DNA of 64,000 bases from Lentisphaeria bacterium (lineage in GTDB: Bacteria > Verrucomicrobiota > Lentisphaeria > Victivallales > Victivallaceae): the NCBI GenBank assembly GCA_017456285.1, contig JAFTJQ010000072.1:1-64000 (forward strand). The letters run 5' to 3'. The notes under the pieces are model-generated. The model ran no database searches. It was not told the DNA's origin and was given only the letters and a program-made list of their open reading frames with translations. The translations under genes and the position numbers were made by a program. Positions 1-8,147 of this stretch are shown here, piece by piece; the stretch's first letter is position 1, and each line of letters begins with the position of its first letter.

Positions 1-186
1 GGGAGAGTAGCTTGGAGCGATTTAGTGACAAGTGGCAATCTCCCCCGTTGTGTGGCAACTCGTGGCAAAGGATTTAAGTTGTCATTCCGCAAAAAAGCGG
101 GAGGACAACTTGAAAATTTTGCCACATTTCAAGCAATCACCAAACCGCCATATTACGCCCACTTAAATTACAATTGTCCAGTCTGA
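1..186 (+). CDS. Possible C-terminal end of an unidentified protein (partial)
   Basis: The first plus frame is open from the window edge to a TGA at 184-186, about 61 codons with no internal start needed. The translated end (…PPYYAHLNYNCPV) looks protein-like, but I do not recognise a family. A 36-bp inverted repeat (76-111) lies inside the frame, which could mean a palindromic element inserted in a gene or that the frame is not coding. Strong tandem hairpins with T-runs follow at 375-430, a fitting place for a terminator of a gene ending here. Seen: open frame and hairpin. Inferred: coding. A tail of a gene outside the window is the main reading; chance is the alternative. Confidence 0.3.
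   Translation, partial: GRVAWSDLVTSGNLPRCVATRGKGFKLSFRKKAGGQLENFATFQAITKPPYYAHLNYNCPV
76..111. repeat. 36-bp interrupted palindrome
   Basis: AAGTTGTC (76-83) pairs with GACAACTT (104-111), and inside it CCGC (87-90) pairs with GCGG (97-100) around an A6 loop. The left arm includes GTCATTCC, a word whose complement GGAATGAC recurs at 14317-14324 with variants near 16109 and 16157, so this may be one member of a scattered palindromic repeat family. Confidence 0.6.
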
Positions 187-374
187 TGACTGGTTGCTGG
201 GGTGTGGGGAGTGCAATCAACTCCCCACAAAAAAACAAAACCTCTACCAACACAATCACAATCTTTCAACGGACACTCAATGCTTCCAATTTTCGGCATC
301 AGCTCCACGCTGATGATTAGGCTGATTGGGTAAAATTTTTTGAGTCGAGAATTCAACTGTCTGCTACGCAGACG

Positions 375-430
375 GGCGGTGGACGGCAGCAGGCTTGCTG
401 CCTTTTTTTATCAGCCACCGCCTTTTTTTT
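375..430 (+). terminator. Nested double hairpin with T-runs
   Basis: An outer stem GGCGGTGG (375-382) / CCACCGCC (415-422) encloses an inner stem GGCAGCA (385-391) / TGCTGCC (396-402). T7 follows the inner stem and T8 follows the outer stem. This is the shape of two intrinsic terminators in series reading rightward, fitting a gene that ends near position 186. Confidence 0.6.
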
Positions 431-760
431 GAGGGTTCTGCACCCTCAAACTCCGCACAAGGTCAGCGACCTTGACCTAAAAGATGCTATTCGCATCTTA
501 TCACGCTTTCGCACTCGTCAAACAAGTTGGGAACACTTTTCCTCATAGCAGTAATCAACGTAATTTTGTCCTGTCAACGGATTTTTTGAAAGTAGGTGTC
601 GAGAGGCGAAAACTTTTTAACTTTTCTGCAATTTTGGCAAAAATTGCAGAAGGTTGAAAAAGTTGTTGCCTTCGTCCATGAATATGGATAAAAATTTTGA
701 GATGTGAAAATTTGTAAAATTTTCGCATCTCTTTTGGTCAAGGTCGTTGACCTTGCGTAG

Positions 761-795
761 GGGTGTGGGGACGGCGTTAGTCCCCACGAAAAAAC
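761..795. repeat. GTGGGGAC hairpin repeat, second copy
   Basis: GTGGGGAC and GTCCCCAC form an 8-bp stem around a 7-nt loop, followed on the plus strand by an A-run. A close relative lies at 201-238 (GTGTGGGGAG…CTCCCCAC then A7). It abuts the trxB stop codon, but the T-run on the minus strand precedes the hairpin rather than follows it, so it is not a standard terminator for trxB. Confidence 0.55.
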
Positions 796-797
796 AA

Positions 798-1727
798 CTA
801 TTTGGACTCATTCAGGTAGTGGAGAGCGTCCAAAGCCGCCGCACAGCCCATTCCTGCGGCGTGGATGGCTTGGCGGTAGGTCGGATCAGCACAATCGCCC
901 GCCGCAAAAACTCCACGCAAACTTGTTTCTGAACTTCGATTTTTAAGCACGATAAACCCTCGTTCATCAAGTTGCAGTTGATTTGCAAAAATTGTTGTGG
1001 CAGGGATATACCCCAATGCAACAAATGCTCCCTGAACTTGAATTTCTCTAATTGAATTATCACTTGAATTTTGAATTTTGACTCCCGATAATTCTTTATC
1101 CCCCAGAAATTCAATCACTGAACTATTGAAAATTATTTCGATATTTTGGTGTTTTTTTACTCTTTCGACCATAATCGGGGAGGCATTGAAGTTATCACGG
1201 CGGTGAATCAGATAGACCCGATTGGCGATTTTGCTCAAAGAATCTGCCTCTTCCATGGCACTATCACCGCCACCGATTACGCAGACGTCCATATTGCGGT
1301 AAAAATTACCGTCACAGACTGCACAAGCGGAGATGCCACGATATTTGAACTTGTTTTCGCTTTCGATATTCAAAAATCTCGGAACTGCACCGACGGCAAT
1401 AATCAGAGCATCGGCTTCGATAATTCTGCCTGAAGATAAGTGGATGATTTGTTTGCCGCCGTCGGTCAATTCGGCTTGCATGACTTCATCGTATTCGATT
1501 CTTGCCCCGAAAGTCATTGCCTGCTCCTGAATTGAACTCATAAGTTCAAAACCCTGAATGCCGTTGCTGAATCCCGGATAGTTTTCAACAAGTGTAGTTT
1601 GCGTCAGTTGTCCGCCAGGCAGTTTGCCGCAGATAACTAAAGGGTTGAGTTCTGCTCTGGCGGCATAGATTGCCGCACTTAAGCCTGCAATTCCGCCACC
1701 GATAATAATTAATTTTTCTTTATCCAT
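798..1727 (-). CDS. trxB: Thioredoxin reductase
   Basis: NADPH-dependent flavoprotein that reduces thioredoxin in the cytoplasm. Seen: FAD-binding GGGIAG at residues 10-15, the redox pair C135-A-V-C138 in the ACAVCDGNF context, the NADPH-binding GGGDSA at 152-157, and a C-terminal GDCAD-type FAD motif. Its 309 residues match the low-molecular-weight bacterial family. The start is supported by a strong AGGAGGAG just upstream. It is the last gene of a minus-strand run after fabF, an M42 peptidase and a small membrane protein, so it is probably in the same transcript. The CAVC active site is a common variant of CATC and not a defect. Confidence 0.95.
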   Translation of the reverse strand: MDKEKLIIIGGGIAGLSAAIYAARAELNPLVICGKLPGGQLTQTTLVENYPGFSNGIQGFELMSSIQEQAMTFGARIEYDEVMQAELTDGGKQIIHLSSGRIIEADALIIAVGAVPRFLNIESENKFKYRGISACAVCDGNFYRNMDVCVIGGGDSAMEEADSLSKIANRVYLIHRRDNFNASPIMVERVKKHQNIEIIFNSSVIEFLGDKELSGVKIQNSSDNSIREIQVQGAFVALGYIPATTIFANQLQLDERGFIVLKNRSSETSLRGVFAAGDCADPTYRQAIHAAGMGCAAALDALHYLNESK

Positions 1728-1756
1728 AAACTCCTCCTTTCCCTCTCAATTTATGG

Positions 1757-1951
1757 TTAAAATATGGTAAAATACAACCCAATCAAGAAAAATATAATCC
1801 CTAAAGCAATGTACAATCGCTTGAATTGCAACAGATTGCTTTTGCGTTTCAACGGGGAAGTGGCAAACTTTCTATATCTGTTACTTTGCAGATACTTGGC
1901 AAGTTTCTTTCCCCGATATTTTTGCGGTATTTTCTGTTTGGGTTTACGCAT
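1757..1951 (-). CDS. Small basic single-pass membrane protein, unknown
   Basis: A 64-residue product: the first 45 residues are rich in Lys/Arg (KPKQKIPQKYRGKKLAKYL) and the last 18 form one hydrophobic helix (YIALGIIFFLIGLYFTIF). It would sit in the inner membrane with the basic part in the cytoplasm. I recognise no family. It begins 14 bases after the M42 peptidase stop and ends 29 bases before the trxB start, so it fits the operon spacing. No clear ribosome site precedes its ATG, which lowers confidence; it may be translated by coupling. Confidence 0.55.
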   Translation of the reverse strand: MRKPKQKIPQKYRGKKLAKYLQSNRYRKFATSPLKRKSNLLQFKRLYIALGIIFFLIGLYFTIF

Positions 1952-1965
1952 ATTTGATTGAACTA

Positions 1966-3036
1966 TTAATTAATTCCCGGGATAAATTCCTCATCTCCTT
2001 TGAATGAAGCAATTGTTTCGGTCAGAATTTTAATAGCATTTTCAACATCACGAATATCACAGATTTCTACTTGAGAGTGCATGTAGCGATTAGGAATGCT
2101 GATTAAGCAAGTAGCAACTCCGCCTCGGGTCATCTGCATTTGAGCTGCATCTGTTCCGCCTGAAGCACGGTGTGAAGCAGTGTCCTGATAAGGAATTTTA
2201 TGCTCTTTAGCAACCTTGCGGACGATTCTGCCCAAAACCACATTATTATCGGCGCTGCGACTGAGTTCAGGACCTTTACCGAGCTTGATGTCGCCCAAAA
2301 GTTTTTTCGGAATATCGGGTAAATCGGTTGCGAAGCCGACGTCAATTGCAAATCCGACCTGCGGATCGACGGCAAAAGTTCCTGTGGTTGCACCACGCAA
2401 ACCGACTTCTTCCTGTACTGTCCCCATGCCGTAAACAGCGACATTGAGTTTGCGTTTTGACAAATTTTTCATGACTTCCGCCACGATGAATGCACCGACT
2501 TTGTCATCCATGCCTTTGGACATGAAGCGATTTTTGCTCAAAAATTTGAAATTCGGAACCATGGCAACCGGATCGCCGATGGTAACAAGTTTCTCTGCTT
2601 CCTTGCGATTGTCAGCACCGATGTCAATCCACATATCGCGAATTTCTACTGGTAGATCACGTTCTTTAGCGGAAAGCAAATGAATCGGTTTTTTGCCGAT
2701 TACACCTCGAACAACGCCATTTTCAGTAAGAATATTTACTTCACTTGATGGGATATTGAGTTTGTCAATTCCGCCGTTGGGACGGAAATAGCAAAGCCCC
2801 TCATCAGAGATATAGACGATTTGAAATCCGATTTCATCATAGTGACCAGCCAGCATAACTTTGAGTTTGGCATCTCGATTAAGCACCCCTGCGGTATTTC
2901 CGAGGACATCGGTTTTGACTTCATCACAGAAAGTTGCGAGATATTTTCTAAAAACTGCTGCGGCTTCTTCCTCGTATCCTGACGGACTTGAACTCATCAT
3001 CAAGTCCTCTAAAAATTTCAAACTTTTTTTATCCAT
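1966..3036 (-). CDS. M42 family metallo-aminopeptidase
   Basis: Cytoplasmic, di-metal aminopeptidase of the M42 (glutamyl aminopeptidase/tetrahedral TET-like) family, which trims peptides. Seen: metal and catalytic residues in the usual order, H65-Y-D67 (AGHYDEIG), D177/D178 (GMDDKVG), the E209-E210 pair (VQEEVGLRGA), a third ligand in the AIDVG segment, and H320 in the RYMHSQVE motif. At 356 residues it is full length. M42 members are sometimes labelled endoglucanases in error. It follows fabF by 23 bases on the same strand and is followed closely by the small membrane protein and trxB. Confidence 0.9.
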   Translation of the reverse strand: MDKKSLKFLEDLMMSSSPSGYEEEAAAVFRKYLATFCDEVKTDVLGNTAGVLNRDAKLKVMLAGHYDEIGFQIVYISDEGLCYFRPNGGIDKLNIPSSEVNILTENGVVRGVIGKKPIHLLSAKERDLPVEIRDMWIDIGADNRKEAEKLVTIGDPVAMVPNFKFLSKNRFMSKGMDDKVGAFIVAEVMKNLSKRKLNVAVYGMGTVQEEVGLRGATTGTFAVDPQVGFAIDVGFATDLPDIPKKLLGDIKLGKGPELSRSADNNVVLGRIVRKVAKEHKIPYQDTASHRASGGTDAAQMQMTRGGVATCLISIPNRYMHSQVEICDIRDVENAIKILTETIASFKGDEEFIPGIN

Positions 3037-3059
3037 TTTGTAAATTCCTTAAATTTTAG

Positions 3060-4283
3060 TTATTCAACATCACTTAAAACAATACTGCAATTTGAACCGC
3101 CGAAAGCGAAACTATTTGATATAACGTGTTTCATATCAACATCATAGCGAGTTTCGGGGGTAATGTTTGCCCACTCGTAACCATCCATCGGCTCTTCGTA
3201 ATTTAAGTTCGGCGAGATGAATTTATCCTGCAACATAATTGAACTGAAAATAATTTCCGCCGCTCCGGTTGCTCCGATCATGTGACCGGTTTGCGATTTG
3301 GTGCTATTGATAATGATTTTTTCTCCGAAAACGCTTTTGATTGCATCGAGTTCCAATGGGTCGCCGACACATGTTGAGGTGCCGTGGGTATTGACGTAAG
3401 CAATATCTGACGGTTTAAGTCCGGCATCCTCCACTGCCATTTTCATAACCTCTGCATTAGTCGGAGCATCGGGGACAACCATATCGGTTGCATTACTATT
3501 TGCCGCAATTCCTGAAATTTCGGTAATCGCTTTCCCCCCGCGTTTTTTCAGGTGTTCTTCGGATTCAAGGATCATCCATGCCGAACCGGAAGATAGAACA
3601 AAGCCATCACGTTTTTTGTCAAAAGGACAGCTTGCTTTGCTCGGCTCATCATTTCTATTTGAGAGTGCTTTCATCGCATTAAACCCGATTGCCTGCGACC
3701 AGTCAAGCGGCTCTGAACCACCGACAATTACAATGTCGTAAACTCCGTATCTAATTAAGCGAGCGGCAGTTATGATTGCCAAAGCACTGGTTGCACACGC
3801 CGCAGAAATGTCGTAAGATTCGCCTTTTAAGCCGAAAAACATTGAGACAACTGAAACCGCAGTTGATGGCATAATTCTCGGAACTCCGAAAGGAGAAACA
3901 GTACGAATGCGGTGCTCTTTCAAGTAATTATTAGCATTTGCAATTGTCTCCTCGCCATTGCCGTTTGCAACTCCCCCGATGACTGCCACACGCATTTTAG
4001 CAAGTTCTTCACGAGAGATTCCTGCTTCTGTAAGTGCTTCATTTACAGCACTTACTGACATGCTTGCTGCCGGCGGAGCGAAGCGAAGAAATTTGCGATC
4101 CATCAAATTGGAGTCAGGAGTTGCATCGGCAACACCTGCAACTTGCGAACCGAATTCCAAGTCGATAAACGGTTGATAGGCGACAATGCCTGATTTGCCG
4201 GACTTCAAAGCTTCACGGTTTGCTTCCAAACCTTTGCCGAGCGGAGTGATTAATCCGCGCCCTGTGATAAAAACTTTATTCAT
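3060..4283 (-). CDS. fabF: Beta-ketoacyl-ACP synthase II (KAS II type)
   Basis: Condensing enzyme of type II fatty acid synthesis, extending acyl-ACP with malonyl-ACP in the cytoplasm. Seen: thiolase-fold protein of 407 residues with the Cys-His-His triad C163 (SAACATSA), H300 (VNTHGTSTC) and H334 (SQTGHMIGATG), plus the C-terminal SNSFAFGGSN loop. An AAGGAAC lies just before the ATG. No acpP, fabD or fabG is adjacent, so it could be a specialised KAS rather than the main FabF. It heads the minus-strand run fabF-M42 peptidase-small protein-trxB, and diverges from the peptide transporter ATPase gene. Confidence 0.88.
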   Translation of the reverse strand: MNKVFITGRGLITPLGKGLEANREALKSGKSGIVAYQPFIDLEFGSQVAGVADATPDSNLMDRKFLRFAPPAASMSVSAVNEALTEAGISREELAKMRVAVIGGVANGNGEETIANANNYLKEHRIRTVSPFGVPRIMPSTAVSVVSMFFGLKGESYDISAACATSALAIITAARLIRYGVYDIVIVGGSEPLDWSQAIGFNAMKALSNRNDEPSKASCPFDKKRDGFVLSSGSAWMILESEEHLKKRGGKAITEISGIAANSNATDMVVPDAPTNAEVMKMAVEDAGLKPSDIAYVNTHGTSTCVGDPLELDAIKSVFGEKIIINSTKSQTGHMIGATGAAEIIFSSIMLQDKFISPNLNYEEPMDGYEWANITPETRYDVDMKHVISNSFAFGGSNCSIVLSDVE

Positions 4284-4308
4284 AAATGTTCCTTAAATTT
4301 TCTTAAAA

Positions 4309-4338
4309 TTACAAAAAAATATCTAAATACACTATAAT
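4309..4338 (+). promoter_or_regulatory. Candidate sigma-70 promoter for the ABC ATPase/mutL run
   Basis: TTACAA (4309-4314) and a perfect TATAAT (4333-4338) are 18 bases apart, about 100 bases upstream of the start at 4445. The region is AT-rich, so this is a plausible but unproven call. Confidence 0.45.
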
Positions 4339-4444
4339 ATATTTAGTTTTTTAAATTTTGCAACAAAAAAAGTTGGAATATTTCAGAATATGCGTTATAT
4401 TTTCTATAAGAATGAATATTTTTGACAAAAAATTAGAGAATTTT

Positions 4445-5461
4445 ATGAAATTATTGGATGTAAAAAATCTTTGCATTGACTTAAATGTCGGCAAAAAAAG
4501 AGTACCGGTGGTAAGAGATGTGAGTTTTTCGCTTAAAAAAGGCGAGATTTTGGCTTTGGTCGGGGAATCAGGTTGCGGTAAAAGTTTAACAAATTTGTCA
4601 TTGGCAGGTCTGTTGGATGAAAAAGTTGCGTCCGTCAGGGCTAATTCCATTGAGATATGGCGTAAAGACGGACCGTTTGAAATTATTAATGCTTCTCCTC
4701 GAGAGATGCGTAGTATTCGAGGCGGTACAATAAGTTATATTTTTCAGGAGCCTGCGGTATCGCTGAACCCGGTTTTGAAGATAAAAAATCAGATAGCGGA
4801 AGTGCTTCGATTGCATCGTAAAGATGTAAAAAATGAGCGTGAGGAGATTATAAATTTACTCAAATCAGTCGGAATCGTTGACCCCGAAGGTCGCTTGAAT
4901 GCTTACCCTCACGAGCTGTCAGGGGGTATGCAGCAGCGTGTGATGATTGCTATGGCACTTGCCGCAAATCCTGAATTGCTCATTGCAGATGAACCGACTA
5001 CCGCATTGGATGTAACAATTCAAGCACAGATTTTGGAGTTGATAAAAAGACTTTGCAATGAGCGAAATATGGGGGTTATTTTGGTAACTCACAACTTGGG
5101 AATTGTGGCACAAATGGCTGATTATGTGGCAATTATGTATGCAGGGATGATTGTGGAAAAGGGCAGAACTGCGGACGTAATTAACTCTCCATTGCATCCA
5201 TACAGCAAAAAATTATTGTCCACAGTCCCCGTCCTCGGCAAGAAATTAGATACTTTGCCGACTATTCGCGGCACAGTTCCTGCGGTGGGCGAATATCCCG
5301 CCGGATGTCGCTTTTACGGGCGGTGTGATGAGTGTAAGGGTTTGAGCGATAATGTTTTAGAGAAATGTAAATTTTTTGTGCCTGATGAAGTCGAGTATGC
5401 AAATGGTCGTTTCGCACGTTGTCACAAATTGCAGCAGCATGAGGGGAGTTTGGATAAATAG
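4445..5461 (+). CDS. Oligopeptide/dipeptide ABC transporter ATP-binding protein (OppD/DppD type)
   Basis: ATPase that powers peptide import at the inner membrane. Seen, numbering from the ATG at 4445: Walker A GESGCGKS (40-47), Q-loop FQEP, signature LSGGMQQR (158-165), Walker B LLIADEP (178-184), switch His in VTHN, and the C-terminal oligopeptide-transporter domain with spaced cysteines (GCRFYGRC…C). An upstream in-frame ATG exists (4358), but the extra 29 residues lie before the domain and have no ribosome site, so 4445 is preferred. Its permeases and OppF partner are not adjacent; a family 5 binding protein lies far away at 45895. It is followed directly by a TPR gene and mutL, an unusual grouping. 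Confidence 0.9.
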   Translation: MKLLDVKNLCIDLNVGKKRVPVVRDVSFSLKKGEILALVGESGCGKSLTNLSLAGLLDEKVASVRANSIEIWRKDGPFEIINASPREMRSIRGGTISYIFQEPAVSLNPVLKIKNQIAEVLRLHRKDVKNEREEIINLLKSVGIVDPEGRLNAYPHELSGGMQQRVMIAMALAANPELLIADEPTTALDVTIQAQILELIKRLCNERNMGVILVTHNLGIVAQMADYVAIMYAGMIVEKGRTADVINSPLHPYSKKLLSTVPVLGKKLDTLPTIRGTVPAVGEYPAGCRFYGRCDECKGLSDNVLEKCKFFVPDEVEYANGRFARCHKLQQHEGSLDK

Positions 5462-6154
5462 ATGAAAAACAGGCAGTTTATTTTGTTGATAATTTTGCTG
5501 GCAGTGGTTTTTGCTTTGACAGCAGTGGTTATGAAATTCTATACACCTAAAGACAAAAGCACGGACACGCAGGAACTTCAAAGTTTACGGGAGCGTCAGG
5601 AGATTCAAATTCTGCTCGGGCAGGCGTATTTTCTGATGTCCAATGGGGATTATGTCTATGCGGAGAATACATTGAACAGACTTTTTGAGAAGTCTCCGAA
5701 TAATATTTTGGCATTGCAGATGCAGGGGCAGATATATTTTAATACTGCGAGATATGCAGAAGCGGAGAATACGTTTCGTAAATTGATTTCAATTAATCCC
5801 GAAAATGCGTCAAATTACAATAATTTGGGGCAGGCATTGGCGGCGAAAAATGATTTGAAAAATGCGATAGTTTATCTGAAACGGGCAATTGAAATTGCAC
5901 CTGAAGTGGTTATGCCTTATTTTAATTTGGCAGAACTCTATTTGCGAATCGGGGATAAAAAAGCGGCGATTGAGAGTTTGCGGATAGCATTTGAAGTTGC
6001 CTTAAAAAATCGCACTTTGATTTTGAATTTATCGGCGTTCAGTGCTTTGGAGAGTGAGGCGGAGTATCGGAGTTTGATTGCTGAATTGCTTGAGAAACAG
6101 CTTAAACTTCCTGCCGAAAAAATTGTGGAGGACTCAAAAAATGAGCAAAATTAA
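5462..6154 (+). CDS. Membrane-anchored TPR protein
   Basis: A 230-residue protein with one N-terminal membrane helix (about residues 5-24) followed by consecutive tetratricopeptide repeats (ALQMQGQIYFNTARYAEAE; YNNLGQALAAKNDLKNAIVY; YFNLAELYLRIGDKKAAIE). TPR arrays bind partner proteins; the partner is not evident. The start codon comes immediately after the ATPase stop, and the end overlaps the mutL start by 14 bases, so it is translated from the same transcript. No enzyme function is suggested. Confidence 0.8.
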   Translation: MKNRQFILLIILLAVVFALTAVVMKFYTPKDKSTDTQELQSLRERQEIQILLGQAYFLMSNGDYVYAENTLNRLFEKSPNNILALQMQGQIYFNTARYAEAENTFRKLISINPENASNYNNLGQALAAKNDLKNAIVYLKRAIEIAPEVVMPYFNLAELYLRIGDKKAAIESLRIAFEVALKNRTLILNLSAFSALESEAEYRSLIAELLEKQLKLPAEKIVEDSKNEQN

Positions 6155-8078
6155 AATAATGCCCGAGAGCTTGAGCAACAAAATTGCCGCAGGTGAAGTC
6201 ATTGAGCGTCCCGGTTCAGTCGTCAAAGAACTCATGGAGAATGCTATCGATGCCGGAAGTACCGTCATTAAAGTTGAAATTGAAAAAGCAGGCTCGAAAC
6301 TTATTCAGGTAAGCGATAATGGTTGCGGCATGGATAGTGATGATGTCATGTTAGCTCTTGAGATGCACGGAACGAGTAAATTAATTGATGAAAAAGATAT
6401 TTTTAATATCACTACGATGGGATTCCGGGGTGAAGCATTGCCCTCGATTGCGGCGGTTTCCAAGTTTTCACTTACCAGCAGACGCAAAGAAGATTTGGAG
6501 GGAACGCAGTTAAAAGTTTCAGGTGGAAAATTTTTAGAGATTGCACCTGCGGGGTGCAGTGTCGGGACGGTAATCAGAGTTGAGGATTTGTTTTTTAATA
6601 TTCCTGCGCGAAAAAAATTTTTGAAATCAGTGTCAACAGAGGAGTTTCATATTCAGGAAGTTTTTATGATGCTGGCATTGATTTATCCCTCGATAAGTTT
6701 CCAATTAATTATGGACAAAAGGGTGGTTTATAATAGCAGTGCGGACAATAAACTTGACAGCCGCTTGCGAACTTTTTTCGGCAAACACTTTGCCAATGAG
6801 ATGCTTCGAATTGATTACCGAAGCGGAAATTATCGAGTCTATGGGTATATTGCTAAAGCTGGATTTACCAAGAGTTCACGCCGTGAACAGCGAACTTTTG
6901 TCAATAACCGCATGGTTGAATCGCAGGCAATTTATCGGGGAATAAGAGATGGCTATGCGACAATTGCCGAAAAAGGCAGATATTCGCCTTGTGTGCTGTT
7001 TGTGGAGGTGCCGCCTGAAGAACTTGATGTGAATGTTCATCCCGCAAAAAGGGAGGTGAGATTTAAGCATGAATATCATGTCTCTTATGCTGTTGAGGAG
7101 GCGATTAAGGGGGCATTGCAGGCACTGCAGAGAGATTTTTCGGAAAAAGCTGAAACTGTATTGGATGTGGCAGGATTTTCTCAAGGGAAAGTTTCGCTTG
7201 CTTCAGTGATGTCAGATGCTTATCAGACCTATAATCCTAAAGATAGCGGGGAATTTGAGTTTTATCCTCAAACTGCCGTTTCGAGTGCGGAAGATTTAAA
7301 AAATTCAAAACCCGAAGCGAAAGTGCTTGAAAATACTCCTGAAATCAATAGTGCTTGTGAAGTCGTAAATGAGAGAGATTTTATCTATCCTGAGTTTAGA
7401 GAGGAATTGCAGGAAGAAGTGATTGAAAAAATCTCATCTGAAGTCCCCGCTTGTGAAGTAGCAGATACTCCCGATGATGATTTGGTTGATTTCCAAATTG
7501 ATAATTCATTGAGCTACCCTGAAAAAGTTTTGGCGATTTTGAATAACTCCTATATCCTTTGTGAGGGGGAAAAGGGGTTGATGATAATTGACCAACATGC
7601 CGCCCATGAGCGGGTACTTTTTGAGGAACTGCTAAAAAAACACGGAGAAAATTCTGTTTCGCAGGCGTTGTTGATTCCTGAAATGCTGAATTTATCGCCA
7701 TCGTATGCAGTGGTTTTGTTGAAAAATATTAAAACCTTTCAGTCGCTCGGATTTGATATTGAACCGATGGGCAAAAACAGTGTTATGCTTAATGCGGTGC
7801 CGATTTCATTGAAAATTACTGATACTTCGAAGTTGATTGAGGATATGTTAAGTTCATTGATTTCCGAGGGAAATACCAAAAATACCCTGACATTGGAGTT
7901 AATTGCTCAAGCGGCCTGCAAGGCGGCGGTAAAATTCCATGATAATATCACGCTTGACGGGGCGAAGTTATTGCTTAAGCAATTGAAAAATTGTCAGCAG
8001 CCGAGTCTGTGTCCGCACGGACGACCGACGATAATTGAAGTCGGCTATAATGAATTGATTAAAAAATTCCAGCGTTAA
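6141..8078 (+). CDS. mutL: DNA mismatch repair protein MutL with endonuclease motif
   Basis: Mismatch repair matchmaker/nickase that acts after MutS. Seen: GHKL ATPase motifs ELMENAIDAGS (around residue 30-40), DNGCGM (59-64) and GFRGEAL (94-100); an acidic linker; and the C-terminal metal-binding DQHAAHERVLFEE starting at D484 with SLCPHGRP at about C624. These match the nicking-type MutL of bacteria that lack MutH. The start at 6141 is chosen because the GTGGAGGACT ribosome site fits and MSKIKIMPE begins the family domain. Length 645 residues is normal. No mutS is nearby. Confidence 0.95.
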   Translation: MSKIKIMPESLSNKIAAGEVIERPGSVVKELMENAIDAGSTVIKVEIEKAGSKLIQVSDNGCGMDSDDVMLALEMHGTSKLIDEKDIFNITTMGFRGEALPSIAAVSKFSLTSRRKEDLEGTQLKVSGGKFLEIAPAGCSVGTVIRVEDLFFNIPARKKFLKSVSTEEFHIQEVFMMLALIYPSISFQLIMDKRVVYNSSADNKLDSRLRTFFGKHFANEMLRIDYRSGNYRVYGYIAKAGFTKSSRREQRTFVNNRMVESQAIYRGIRDGYATIAEKGRYSPCVLFVEVPPEELDVNVHPAKREVRFKHEYHVSYAVEEAIKGALQALQRDFSEKAETVLDVAGFSQGKVSLASVMSDAYQTYNPKDSGEFEFYPQTAVSSAEDLKNSKPEAKVLENTPEINSACEVVNERDFIYPEFREELQEEVIEKISSEVPACEVADTPDDDLVDFQIDNSLSYPEKVLAILNNSYILCEGEKGLMIIDQHAAHERVLFEELLKKHGENSVSQALLIPEMLNLSPSYAVVLLKNIKTFQSLGFDIEPMGKNSVMLNAVPISLKITDTSKLIEDMLSSLISEGNTKNTLTLELIAQAACKAAVKFHDNITLDGAKLLLKQLKNCQQPSLCPHGRPTIIEVGYNELIKKFQR

Positions 8079-8147
8079 AAAATTGAAAAAGAGAAAAATT
8101 ATAATTTTCATTGTAATAAACAAATAAATCCCTGTAAAGGAGAAAGC

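Larger units (their letters stand above)
187..797. other. Gene-free, hairpin-rich spacer
   Basis: No convincing gene. The stretch is packed with inverted repeats: GTCTGC/GCAGAC (359-373), nested stems 375-430, GATGC/GCATC near 483-498, a 12-bp stem 624-651 (TTCTGCAATTTT/AAAATTGCAGAA), TCCAT/ATGGA (675-688), and a long stem 699-731 (GAGATG.GAAAATTT with AAATTTTC.CATCTC). Two copies of a GTGTGGGGA…TCCCCAC(A/G)AAAAAAC element lie at about 201-238 and 762-795. A block around 459-495 (AGGTCAGCGACCTTGACC…GATGC) recurs inverted at about 726-756. The content suggests accumulated repeat elements rather than a degraded gene. Confidence 0.6.

Noticed and set aside
761-795. Terminator of trxB
   Set aside because: The stem is good, but on the minus strand the T-run comes before the hairpin, not after it.
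798-1727. Loss of the CATC active site in thioredoxin reductase
   Set aside because: CAVC is a normal variant that keeps both redox cysteines.
1966-3036. Endoglucanase label for the M42 protein
   Set aside because: M42 peptidases have carried this label by historical error; the metal ligands are those of an aminopeptidase.
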